From the NCBI GenBank assembly GCA_040266255.1, contig JBDQEV010000004.1:1-49239 (forward strand): a stretch of 49,239 nt of DNA, written 5' to 3'. This document shows positions 23,976 through 32,496 of the stretch, piece by piece. Every line of letters starts with the position of its first letter. Position 1 is the first letter of the stretch. The notes beneath the pieces were generated by a model. It made no database searches. It saw only the letters and a list, made by a program, of their open reading frames with translations, and had not been told where the DNA came from. The position numbers and the translations under genes were made by a program. Source of the DNA: Comchoanobacter sp040266255. GTDB lineage: Bacteria; Pseudomonadota; Gammaproteobacteria; Comchoanobacterales; Comchoanobacteraceae.

Positions 23976-24247
23976 ACTACATTATACGACTAAAAGAAGA
24001 CTATTATCAATATCTTGCAGAGCTACAATCTCTATATATGATCAATGAAGGTAATATTTTATATTTAGTTAAGCTGTAGCTGCAGTTTGTGCACACACTA
24101 TGATTAATACCATCTATGAGTAGACTCTAAGTTTTTTTTTGAAATACAATTTTATTCAGCATCATTCCCCAGACTTGATCATGTGTTTAAAACCTATTAC
24201 AAGATTAGTAATTTGGTCTATACTTATCTGCTAAGGTTTGGCAAAAT

Positions 24248-26341
24248 GTGAACATGATTATTGTTCCATCACTTAATGCTAGAAAAATATTGCCTACAAA
24301 TGTGCAAACATTGCTTTATGCGGCTTGGAGAAAACAACAGTTTCAGCATCTGCCCTTAGAGCAAGCATCATATGCCTATGTCTTTTCAAAGTTAGACGCA
24401 CCTGCATCACTTAAACCCATGCTACTGAGTGCATATCAACTGATGTTAAAACAATGCCCTAAATGGTTAGAGCAACGTCAACCATGTTGGCTACAACAAG
24501 GCTTAATACAGTTACAATCTACACTACGAGAAGATAACCTATACTTGCCTGGCGAAGAAGATCACCTTGCATATCATCAAATCAATCAAAGGGAATCTGA
24601 TCTCCAGTACTTTCAGCTTGATGGAGCTGCTGACTCAGCAGTTAGTCTATTAAGCTTATGTGAGGCAAAAGTATTACGCATGGGCCCAATCACACAGCTA
24701 CATGAGCATATTGTTTTCTCAAGTGTAGACCATGAGCTTAAAGCAGCACTGCATTGGCAATCCAAAAAACCTGAGAATAGAACTGTATTAGCCATCTCTC
24801 CTACAAGCTACCATGAAGCTAATTTGAGAATCTCACCATCAATAGATGACGAAATACTTGTCAAAGACATTCTTTTACTTCTGGCACCAGAGCCTCTACT
24901 CAGTCAAGAGTTATCACATATGCTGAATATCCAAAAGCATTACTCTCAAAATAAGATCTCTCAAAGCATTTATCAACCTATGGCCGCCATTCAGACGCCA
25001 ACCCAGATTCCATTTGGGAATTTTAGAAAAGAGGTGATCCAACAACTAGAGCATTATGGTTTATTAACAAGCAGCCACCCTGCAGTTCAAGAAGCGCTTA
25101 AATGCATAAAAACAATGCTTGGTGATATTGCAATGCTACAGAAAAACGTTGAGAAACTCTCTTACAATACATGGCATCAACATTTATCAGAGATACAACA
25201 ATTTCATATCAGCAAACAAGGTATAAAAAGCTTGAGCAGCTTCCACAATACTCATCCAGAAGTTTGGTTATTAGGCTTTAACCAAGATGCTTTAGCAACA
25301 AAGCCAGCATCAGCTTGGATTCCTGATTTACCAACTCAAAAACCACAATGGGAAATGATTTATCAAGTTGCATCTCACTTAATTACCTCTAGCCCTGAAA
25401 AAAACGATCATGGTGAAAAACATCTAATGCCTGCTCATGCAAAGCCTCAATCGCTCAGCGTATTTCAACCAGAAAAATCAGCAATAGTCATTGAACAAGA
25501 GATTGATCATCATCAATCAACATCTAATCCTAAAATACTCAGCGCTTCAAAAGTACAAGATTACGCTCAATGTCCATTCAAAGCGTTTGCAAGACACCAA
25601 CTTAAGTTACAAGCGCAATCCAATGAATGCTTACAACCTCAATCACTGGAGATAGGAAACCTCGTTCATCAGTCACTTGAGGTGCTCTATGAGTCTGTCA
25701 AAGCACAATCAGATCTTCTTTTGATAAAACCAGAGCAAATCACACAAGTGATATCACAGCAATGGGAGGCACTCAATATCCAAACGCATCCACAGTTGGC
25801 TCAAATTTTACAAGTCGAGCTTGCAAAGCGCATACAACAATGGATAGCCATTGACCTAGAACGCCCTGAGTTTACGGTAGACTCATTAGAGTCAAAATAT
25901 GTGTTAAAGCTGAATCAAGATATTCAAATTCAAATGCGGGTTGACCGCATTGATCAAGTTGGTCATCAAGCTGTTATCATTGATTACAAAACTGGTTATG
26001 CAAACATTGCTGATGCATTGAATCCTAAATTTACAAGCCCTCAACTACCACTGTATGCACTGACGCAAACCTATACCCCTCAAATTGCTTATGCATTAAT
26101 CCAGCATACGCCAAGTTTACAATCTTTAGATCTGTCTGATCAAACAGCAGTGAACAAACGTCAAAGCCTTCGAGGTTATCCAACAGTTTGCTCTGATACA
26201 CTAAAAGCAGAATGGAAAGAAAAAGCCATGACTTTGGTGGGTCACTACCACCAAGGTCATTTTTCTGCTGATCCCGCAAGCGCATTAATCTGTCAGCTGT
26301 GTGAATTTAGTTCAATCTGTAGAAAAAACCTTTTGAGCTAA
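24248..26341 (+). CDS. PD-(D/E)XK nuclease with AddB-like Fe-S staple (probable DNA repair protein)
   Basis: 697 residues. The C-terminal 260 residues form a RecB/AddB-type nuclease: a first Cys at 442 (DYAQCPFKAFARH), a His in GNLVHQSLEVLYE, the catalytic VDRID and IIDYKTG (Asp579, Lys581), and a final CxxCxxxxxC (Cys682, 685, 691). The four cysteines match the Fe-S cluster that pins AddB/Cas4-type nucleases. The N-terminal ~430 residues have no helicase motifs and look degenerate. This matches the proteobacterial 'probable DNA repair protein' family associated with AddB-like proteins, though it is short for it. A GTG start at 24248 with AAGG 11 nt upstream is used; ATG at 24254 is an alternative. 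Partner helicase not in this window. Confidence 0.8.
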   Translation: MNMIIVPSLNARKILPTNVQTLLYAAWRKQQFQHLPLEQASYAYVFSKLDAPASLKPMLLSAYQLMLKQCPKWLEQRQPCWLQQGLIQLQSTLREDNLYLPGEEDHLAYHQINQRESDLQYFQLDGAADSAVSLLSLCEAKVLRMGPITQLHEHIVFSSVDHELKAALHWQSKKPENRTVLAISPTSYHEANLRISPSIDDEILVKDILLLLAPEPLLSQELSHMLNIQKHYSQNKISQSIYQPMAAIQTPTQIPFGNFRKEVIQQLEHYGLLTSSHPAVQEALKCIKTMLGDIAMLQKNVEKLSYNTWHQHLSEIQQFHISKQGIKSLSSFHNTHPEVWLLGFNQDALATKPASAWIPDLPTQKPQWEMIYQVASHLITSSPEKNDHGEKHLMPAHAKPQSLSVFQPEKSAIVIEQEIDHHQSTSNPKILSASKVQDYAQCPFKAFARHQLKLQAQSNECLQPQSLEIGNLVHQSLEVLYESVKAQSDLLLIKPEQITQVISQQWEALNIQTHPQLAQILQVELAKRIQQWIAIDLERPEFTVDSLESKYVLKLNQDIQIQMRVDRIDQVGHQAVIIDYKTGYANIADALNPKFTSPQLPLYALTQTYTPQIAYALIQHTPSLQSLDLSDQTAVNKRQSLRGYPTVCSDTLKAEWKEKAMTLVGHYHQGHFSADPASALICQLCEFSSICRKNLLS

Positions 26342-26426
26342 CTTAAGGCATCAAAGATCACTATTGATCTCAGCAATCAATCTTGCGACAATAGCAAGGA
26401 TAAAATGCACGGCAATCAGTTAATAT

Positions 26427-28091
26427 ATGCGGCTAAGGAATGCACATAAAGAAAAGGCAATGACAAAGCGAAGGCTATACCTTGTTTTGTTAATGATACT
26501 TGGTATGTATGGACTCTTATTTTATAGAGTCTATCATCTACAAATCAGTCAACATCAGCACTATAAAGAGCTTGCACAGCAAAATCAAACGCGAAATATT
26601 TATATTTACCCTCAACGAGGTGCTATTTTAGACCGAAATGATAAGGTCATTGCCAAGACACAAGCACAGTACTACGCATGTTATCATCAAGATACGAAAA
26701 CACAACACCGTGAGTTTTTAATTGAAAAAGCACTGCAGCATGATGCATCAAAGACTTGTGTTGAACTGAATTCTTGGGACTATGCGCATATTAATCCATG
26801 GTCAGACATAGAAAAATATCTTTTTGATAAACGATACTATCCTTATGCTGAAAGCACATCGCATATAGTTGGCTATATCGCTCAACAGTCCTTTCAGCCC
26901 AATAACAAATCAAATCAAACACAAACTATGACTGGAGCAACAGGTTTAGAAAAGCAATATGATACAGAGCTAGCTGGGCACAAAGGTATGACTCAACAAA
27001 TTGTGAATGCAAGAGGTCAGTTAATTTCCAGTACTGATGAAAAACCAGCAAGTACCAGTGAACCATTACACACTACACTAGATATTCATCTACAACAAAA
27101 AGCATACCATGAGCTATTCTCCCATAGTGGGACTGTGATTATGCTCAACCCTACTAATGGTGAATTATTATGTGCAGTCAGCAATCCAAGTTTTAACCCA
27201 CATGTACCCATGCAGACCCCTCAGTATAAAAACGAAACAACACACCTCTTTAATAGAATTACGCAAGCAAAGTACCCACCTGGATCAGTCTTAAAACCCA
27301 TGATTGCTTTAATGGCGTTAGAAGATGGCTATATTGATCCAACTGAAACCATTGACGATCAAGGATACATTGAAATCGGCCAACAACGATTCCATGACTG
27401 GCTAAGAACTGGACATGGTCATGTTGATCTTGAAACTGCAATCAGAGTTTCATGTGATGTGTATTTTTATCAACTTGCTCAAAAAGTTGGCATTAGCAGA
27501 CTTGTTGATTATCTCATCATGTTTGGATTCGATAAGACAACTCAGATCGATATTCCGCATGAAAAGAAAGGCCTTATCCCTACAGTTGCAAATCGTAAAC
27601 AGCGAAAAGGTGGATGGTACGAGGGACATACTGTGATGACTATTATTGGACAAGGTGATATCTTAGTAACACCTATTGCACTTGCAAGAGCAACAATGCT
27701 CCTTGCAAACCGCGGCTTTGATCACCAACTGCATCTGAGCAAAGGCAATGACCTAGTTCAAACAACACCTCGTATTAAAGCAAAGCCCCAACACTGGGAA
27801 ACAATTCATAAAGCTTTAGCTAGAGTCACAAAAGAGGGTACTGCAAAACTATTTAAGAATAGCCCTTATACGATTGCTGGAAAAACTGGGTCTGCTCAAG
27901 TCAAATCGATTAAAACAAAAGCTGAATATCAATCTCTACCAAAACACCAAAAAGATCATCATTTATTCATTGGCTTTTCACCAGTAGAGAATCCAGAAAT
28001 TGCAATCGTTGTGATCACAGAACATGAGCACAAAGCTGTTGTGATTGCCAAACATATGTTAGACTTCTACTGGCATAATTTAACGCACTGA
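26427..28091 (+). CDS. mrdA: penicillin-binding protein 2 (peptidoglycan transpeptidase)
   Basis: 554-residue class B PBP, the elongasome transpeptidase. One membrane anchor lies at about 19-37. The pedestal begins with QRGAILDRNDKVIA. The three catalytic motifs are present: SVLK (Ser287), SCD (Ser342) and KTG (Lys486) within GKTGSAQVKS. Numbering uses the ATG at 26427, whose MRLRNAHKE resembles MKLQNSFRD of E. coli PBP2; an internal ATG at 26460 with AAAAGG just upstream is the alternative. The stop is immediately followed by the rodA ATG, with mltB next, giving the classical mrdA-rodA-lytic transglycosylase order. It implies a rod or elongating cell with peptidoglycan synthesis retained. 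Confidence 0.97.
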   Translation: MRLRNAHKEKAMTKRRLYLVLLMILGMYGLLFYRVYHLQISQHQHYKELAQQNQTRNIYIYPQRGAILDRNDKVIAKTQAQYYACYHQDTKTQHREFLIEKALQHDASKTCVELNSWDYAHINPWSDIEKYLFDKRYYPYAESTSHIVGYIAQQSFQPNNKSNQTQTMTGATGLEKQYDTELAGHKGMTQQIVNARGQLISSTDEKPASTSEPLHTTLDIHLQQKAYHELFSHSGTVIMLNPTNGELLCAVSNPSFNPHVPMQTPQYKNETTHLFNRITQAKYPPGSVLKPMIALMALEDGYIDPTETIDDQGYIEIGQQRFHDWLRTGHGHVDLETAIRVSCDVYFYQLAQKVGISRLVDYLIMFGFDKTTQIDIPHEKKGLIPTVANRKQRKGGWYEGHTVMTIIGQGDILVTPIALARATMLLANRGFDHQLHLSKGNDLVQTTPRIKAKPQHWETIHKALARVTKEGTAKLFKNSPYTIAGKTGSAQVKSIKTKAEYQSLPKHQKDHHLFIGFSPVENPEIAIVVITEHEHKAVVIAKHMLDFYWHNLTH

Positions 28092-29180
28092 ATGAAATAT
28101 CAAATCTTCAACCGCTTCGATCCTTTTTTAACGAGTATGATTGGTATTACAATTTTATTTGGTTCTATCATTCTTATCAGTGCCAGCCAAGGTAGCCTGT
28201 CTCTTATTAGTAAACAGTTTGTTCGTGCAGTTCCAGCAATTTTGGCATTAACAGTGATCTATAAAATTTCTAAGCGAGACCTGATGGATATCACGCCATG
28301 GCTATATTTAGGAAGCATTGGGCTACTTGTTCTAGTTCTGGTCACAGGGTATATCACCAATGGTGCACAAAGATGGATTAACTTAGGTTTATTTAAGTTT
28401 GAACCATCAGAGTTTCTTAAAATTACACTGCCCTTAATGCTTGGCAAAGTGATTGCCTCTCAAGGTATTCCAATTAGATTACCCACCCTGTTACAATGTT
28501 GTATACTGATTCTTATTCCGTTTGCTTTGGTACTCAAACAACCAGACTTAGGGACAGCCCTTGTCATTGCAGCAATTGGTGGCTTGGTGATATTTCTATC
28601 TGGCCTTTCTCGAAAATCGATTATTTGTGGGCTAGCGTTGCTACTTGCTTTATCACCTATTGCATGGAACCATCTACATGATTATCAAAAACAACGTATT
28701 ATGACACTGCTCAATCCTGAGCAAGATTTGCAGCATCATGGATACCATATCCATCAGTCTAAAATTGCAATTGGATCAGGTGGACTATTTGGCATGGGCA
28801 TTATGCGTGGAGAGCAATCTCAATTAGGCTTTCTGCCTGAGCACCATACAGATTTTGTTTTTGCAATGATATGCGAAGAACTTGGATTTTTAGGCAGTAG
28901 TTTTTGGATATTATTGGTTATAGCATTAGGTTTAAGATCAATTTTACTAGGTGATATGCAGCACTGTATTTTTAGTAAAGTAACGTGTATTGCAATTGGT
29001 TCTAACTTTTTAATCAATGCCTGGGTCAATATGGCCATGGTATCTGGTATGATTCCAGTCGTTGGAATACCATTACCTTTAATTAGCTATGGTGGTACTA
29101 GCTTTGTAATGAACTTAATTGGCTTTGGTATAGTACTAAAACTGGGTAATATTAACCCAAAACAACAAGGATCCTGGTAA
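28092..29180 (+). CDS. rodA: rod-shape-determining peptidoglycan polymerase RodA
   Basis: 362-residue SEDS-family glycosyltransferase with about ten membrane helices, working with PBP2 to elongate the wall. Family markers are INLGLFKFEPSEFLKI, KQPDLGTALVIA, FLPEHHTDFVFAMICEELGF and, near the end, GIPLPLISYGGTS. Length is normal. It starts directly after the mrdA stop with no gap, and its TAA shares one base with the mltB ATG, so the three genes are tightly coupled. Nothing unusual was seen. Confidence 0.97.
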   Translation: MKYQIFNRFDPFLTSMIGITILFGSIILISASQGSLSLISKQFVRAVPAILALTVIYKISKRDLMDITPWLYLGSIGLLVLVLVTGYITNGAQRWINLGLFKFEPSEFLKITLPLMLGKVIASQGIPIRLPTLLQCCILILIPFALVLKQPDLGTALVIAAIGGLVIFLSGLSRKSIICGLALLLALSPIAWNHLHDYQKQRIMTLLNPEQDLQHHGYHIHQSKIAIGSGGLFGMGIMRGEQSQLGFLPEHHTDFVFAMICEELGFLGSSFWILLVIALGLRSILLGDMQHCIFSKVTCIAIGSNFLINAWVNMAMVSGMIPVVGIPLPLISYGGTSFVMNLIGFGIVLKLGNINPKQQGSW

Positions 29181-30160
29181 TGTTTTTTTTGCTCATCTTG
29201 GTATGTGAATTCTTATTAGCAGCCCCCTGTGCTGACATAGCTGAGCATATTGATATCAGTACACACATCAATTTAAGAGAGTCGGCACAAATTGCATTAG
29301 AGGAATATCAAGTTCCTTTTTCATACTCTAGTCAACAGCTACATTGCTTACCTTTATTTCAAGCGAAAAAAGCGCCAAGCAAAAAAATAAAACCTTCTGC
29401 AAGCTATGCCACAGAATATCGTATTCAAAATAGTATTGAATTTTATCACCAACATAAAAAAACTATTGATAACTTACAGCTGAAAGTGCCATCTCCTATT
29501 ATCATTTCCATTATGAGTATAGAAAGCAATCTTGGTCGTTTTACAGGAAAGCATCATACCTTAACCGCTCTCGCTAATATTGTTGCTGAAACAAATCCAT
29601 CACTTCAACATCGATTGCACAGTTATATGCAAAAACAACTGGCTGCATTGCTTTACCTGAGTTATAGCAATCAACTTGACCTTGAAAGCCTTCATGGCTC
29701 ATGGGATGGAGGCATTGGTATTCCACAGTTTATGCCACAAGTGTACATACTACATGCCAAAAGTAAATCTCCAATACCAAACTTATTTGACCATACTGAT
29801 GCAATGCTGAGTATTGATCACTATCTCACCTACTCAGCAAAGTGGCAACATGGACCAATTGCAAAAATTATTACTCCATCTGAATCTACAATCAAGTATA
29901 TACAATCATACTTGAAAGAAAATAATGAAGAAGATCGAGGAATTGAGTTAAAAAGAGTACCTTGTAATGAGCATATCTGCCCCATTATTGATTCAACTCC
30001 TGGGCAATATATTTACATCTCAACAAATCAAGAACATACTCAGCACTGGTTAACCTACCCTAACTTTGAAGCAATCAGGCGTTACAATCCAAGACCCGAG
30101 TATGCGATCGCAGTTACCATACTAGCAAACGCCATAGAAGAGAGCATATATGCAGATTAA
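29180..30160 (+). CDS. mltB: MltB-family lytic murein transglycosylase
   Basis: 326-residue SLT_2/GH103 enzyme that cleaves glycan strands of peptidoglycan in the periplasm. The N-terminus FFLLILVCEFLLAAPC is a signal peptide; the Cys17 context is not a good lipobox because Pro precedes it, so soluble export is likely. The catalytic Glu115 is in SIMSIESNLGRFTGKH, followed by LTALANIVAE and the conserved SWDGGIGIPQFMPQVY. A later NFEAIRRYNPRPEYAIAV matches the usual C-terminal region. Its start overlaps the rodA stop by 1 bp, and its end overlaps the next gene by 11 bp, so it is inside the mrdA operon. Confidence 0.92.
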   Translation: MFFLLILVCEFLLAAPCADIAEHIDISTHINLRESAQIALEEYQVPFSYSSQQLHCLPLFQAKKAPSKKIKPSASYATEYRIQNSIEFYHQHKKTIDNLQLKVPSPIIISIMSIESNLGRFTGKHHTLTALANIVAETNPSLQHRLHSYMQKQLAALLYLSYSNQLDLESLHGSWDGGIGIPQFMPQVYILHAKSKSPIPNLFDHTDAMLSIDHYLTYSAKWQHGPIAKIITPSESTIKYIQSYLKENNEEDRGIELKRVPCNEHICPIIDSTPGQYIYISTNQEHTQHWLTYPNFEAIRRYNPRPEYAIAVTILANAIEESIYAD

Positions 30161-31838
30161 TGAGATTATCAAAATCCACCAATCCATGGACCTTGAAAAA
30201 GCAGTTCATGCATACGAAACCTATTTGAGCCAGAATCCTAATGACTTTTTTGCACAAGAGCTGCTTGCAACAGCATACGCTCAAAGTGGTGAAACTGATA
30301 TCGCACTTGAGAGATTTCTAGCATTATATGAGCAACACCCAAACCGCTATTCTCTACTGAATCACATTGCTCTATGCTATAAAGCAAAGCACGATTACAC
30401 AACTGCGCAAAACTATTTAGAGAAGTTACTCAGTATTCATCCTATGCCTGCAGCATACAATAATCTAGCTTCAATCTTTTTGCTGCAAAAAAAACCACTT
30501 CAAGCAAAGGTCAATTTGCTCAAAGCGGTCTCTATTCTCCCCCATTATGCAGATGCATGGTTCAACTTAGGATTAGCCTATTTTCAAACTAATGATCAAC
30601 GCTGTCATTTAGCGCTTGAAGAAAGTGCAAAACTAGGACATAAAAAAGCATTATACCAATTAGGTACTTTATATGAACAACAACAATCTTATGAGCTTGC
30701 TCAATCCTACCTTGAACAAGCAATTCATCATAATACTGATTATGCACAAGCCCACCATGCTTTAGCAAGGGTATACCTTGCACAAGGCAAAGATGAGTCA
30801 GCACTTGAGCATTTCGTACAAGCTCAGCGGATTAATCCTCACCTAGCACACTTAATGGCCAATATTGCCAAATACTTCCATGTAAAAGGGCAATATGCTA
30901 ATGCAATTGAGTACTGGTCTAAAGTACCCACTGATGAAGAGTCACCAGAAGAGATACAGTACAATTTAGGTGTAAGCTATCACTTTATGGGCGAACATAA
31001 ACAGGCCATCACTTACTTTGATTCAGTATTAAGCCAAAACCCAAATCACATTGATACTCACCTTAATCTTGCAGCGATTGCACTTCAGTCAACTGATCGT
31101 CAAAAAGCAATCCTGCATTACCAAAAAGTGCAGTCTCTTGAACCAGATCGAGATGATGTGAACTACTTGCTTGCAGCACTTTTAGGCAAGACTTACAATA
31201 CTCACCCACCTCAAGCCTATGTGAAAAACCTATTTGATCAATATGCGCATTATTATGACAAGCACCTCAAAAACATGCTGCGCTATCAAGTTCCAGATGA
31301 AATTCAACTCATCTTATCAGAACATATCCAAAATAAGGTACAAAAATCTATTGACCTTGGTTGTGGCAGTGGTATTTTAGGACCTATCATTCGTCCAGTT
31401 ACAGAAAACCTCATTGGTGTTGATCTTTCCGATAATATGCTAGAACAAGCACATCAAAAAAGCACATATGATGAACTTGTATCAAGCTGCTGTATTCAGT
31501 ACACAAAAACACTTAAAGACATTGACTTATTCATTGCTGGAGATTTACTACCTTATTTGGCGGATCCCTCAGAGCTATTTGAGTCAATTATACATGCAGC
31601 AAAACACAATGCACTTTTCATATTCTCATTTGAAAATGGCACTGATGCACCATATATATTAACACAACACGCAAGGTATCAACACGAACCGAAATGGATC
31701 ACTGAACAACTCAAGAAATATGGATTTGAAATTCTAGAACAGCACAGTTCAACATTGCGCTATAATCAAAATCAACCTGTAAAAGGCAGTATCGTCTGTG
31801 CAAAGGTTACTCATCGGTCAATGCAGAAACCTGCATAA
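30150..31838 (+). CDS. TPR-repeat protein fused to a SAM methyltransferase
   Basis: 562 residues. Residues 1 to about 345 contain roughly nine tetratricopeptide repeats (for example AAYNNLASIFLLQKKPLQAK and DAWFNLGLAYFQTN). A linker with FDQYAHYYDKHLKNMLRYQ leads to a class I methyltransferase domain from about 390: motif I SIDLGCGSGILG, acidic end of beta-2 IGVDLSDNMLEQA. Similar TPR-methyltransferases exist in proteobacteria, with substrates mostly unknown. The TPR part likely recruits a protein target. It overlaps mltB by 11 bp, placing it last in the cell-wall operon, but a wall role is not shown. Its 3' end overlaps convergent adk by 32 bp. Confidence 0.85.
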   Translation: MQINEIIKIHQSMDLEKAVHAYETYLSQNPNDFFAQELLATAYAQSGETDIALERFLALYEQHPNRYSLLNHIALCYKAKHDYTTAQNYLEKLLSIHPMPAAYNNLASIFLLQKKPLQAKVNLLKAVSILPHYADAWFNLGLAYFQTNDQRCHLALEESAKLGHKKALYQLGTLYEQQQSYELAQSYLEQAIHHNTDYAQAHHALARVYLAQGKDESALEHFVQAQRINPHLAHLMANIAKYFHVKGQYANAIEYWSKVPTDEESPEEIQYNLGVSYHFMGEHKQAITYFDSVLSQNPNHIDTHLNLAAIALQSTDRQKAILHYQKVQSLEPDRDDVNYLLAALLGKTYNTHPPQAYVKNLFDQYAHYYDKHLKNMLRYQVPDEIQLILSEHIQNKVQKSIDLGCGSGILGPIIRPVTENLIGVDLSDNMLEQAHQKSTYDELVSSCCIQYTKTLKDIDLFIAGDLLPYLADPSELFESIIHAAKHNALFIFSFENGTDAPYILTQHARYQHEPKWITEQLKKYGFEILEQHSSTLRYNQNQPVKGSIVCAKVTHRSMQKPA

Positions 31839-32481
31839 CAAACGAACGCCAGACAGCATCAAAGTCCTGTGCTGCATCGATCTTAATGATATTATCTACC
31901 AATCCATTTTGGTACTGTTTTTCTGCCCAAGCAATAATCGGCTTAGTTAAATGATGATAATCTTCAAGCCTCGATTTGACGACTTCAGCACGGTCATCCT
32001 CACGGATTGACAGCGCTTCTCCGGTTACATCATCTAGACCCTCTTGTTTTGGCGGTCTATTATTAACATGATAAACTCTGCCTGATGGCAAATGCACTCT
32101 TCTACCTTGCATGCGATCAATGATGACATCATCTTCAATTTCTAATAAAACTAAAATATCAATTTGGATATTATTTTTAGAAAAAAACTCTGCTTGTGCT
32201 AATGTTCTAGGGAACCCATCAAATACAACGCCTTCATTGTACTGATCCGACTGCATTGACTCTTCTACAACTTTAAAAATGACCTCATCAGCAACGAACT
32301 TGCCCTTCGCCATCAAATCAGAAATTTCATTGCCTAGCGCGGAACCTGTTTTCACCTCTGCTCTCAGAGCATTTGAAGTTGTTAGCACTGACATTGGTGT
32401 TTGGGCTTCAATCTCTTGTGCAAGTGTACCTTTACCTGCACCAGGAGGACCTATTAAAACAATATTGAATGTTTTTTCCAT
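31807..32481 (-). CDS. adk: adenylate kinase
   Basis: 224-residue kinase interconverting ATP + AMP and 2 ADP. The P-loop is GPPGAGKGTLAQ (11-22), the AMP site includes VFDGFPRTLAQAE, and a long LID runs from RMQGRRVHLPSGRVYH through DRAEVVKSRLEDYH. The LID has no four-Cys zinc site, as in other gammaproteobacteria. An oddity: the usual TGDMLR motif of the AMP-binding region reads TSNALR, while its Arg is kept. AGGAA precedes the ATG. It lies 15 bp after rnr, likely in one operon, and its 3' end overlaps the TPR-methyltransferase gene. Confidence 0.95.
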   Translation of the reverse strand: MEKTFNIVLIGPPGAGKGTLAQEIEAQTPMSVLTTSNALRAEVKTGSALGNEISDLMAKGKFVADEVIFKVVEESMQSDQYNEGVVFDGFPRTLAQAEFFSKNNIQIDILVLLEIEDDVIIDRMQGRRVHLPSGRVYHVNNRPPKQEGLDDVTGEALSIREDDRAEVVKSRLEDYHHLTKPIIAWAEKQYQNGLVDNIIKIDAAQDFDAVWRSFVMQVSALTDE

Positions 32482-32496
32482 CGCTATTCCTATGTA

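Noticed and set aside
26355..26370. AGATCA/TGATCT hairpin after the nuclease gene as terminator
   Set aside because: The stem is only 6 bp and lacks a T tract.
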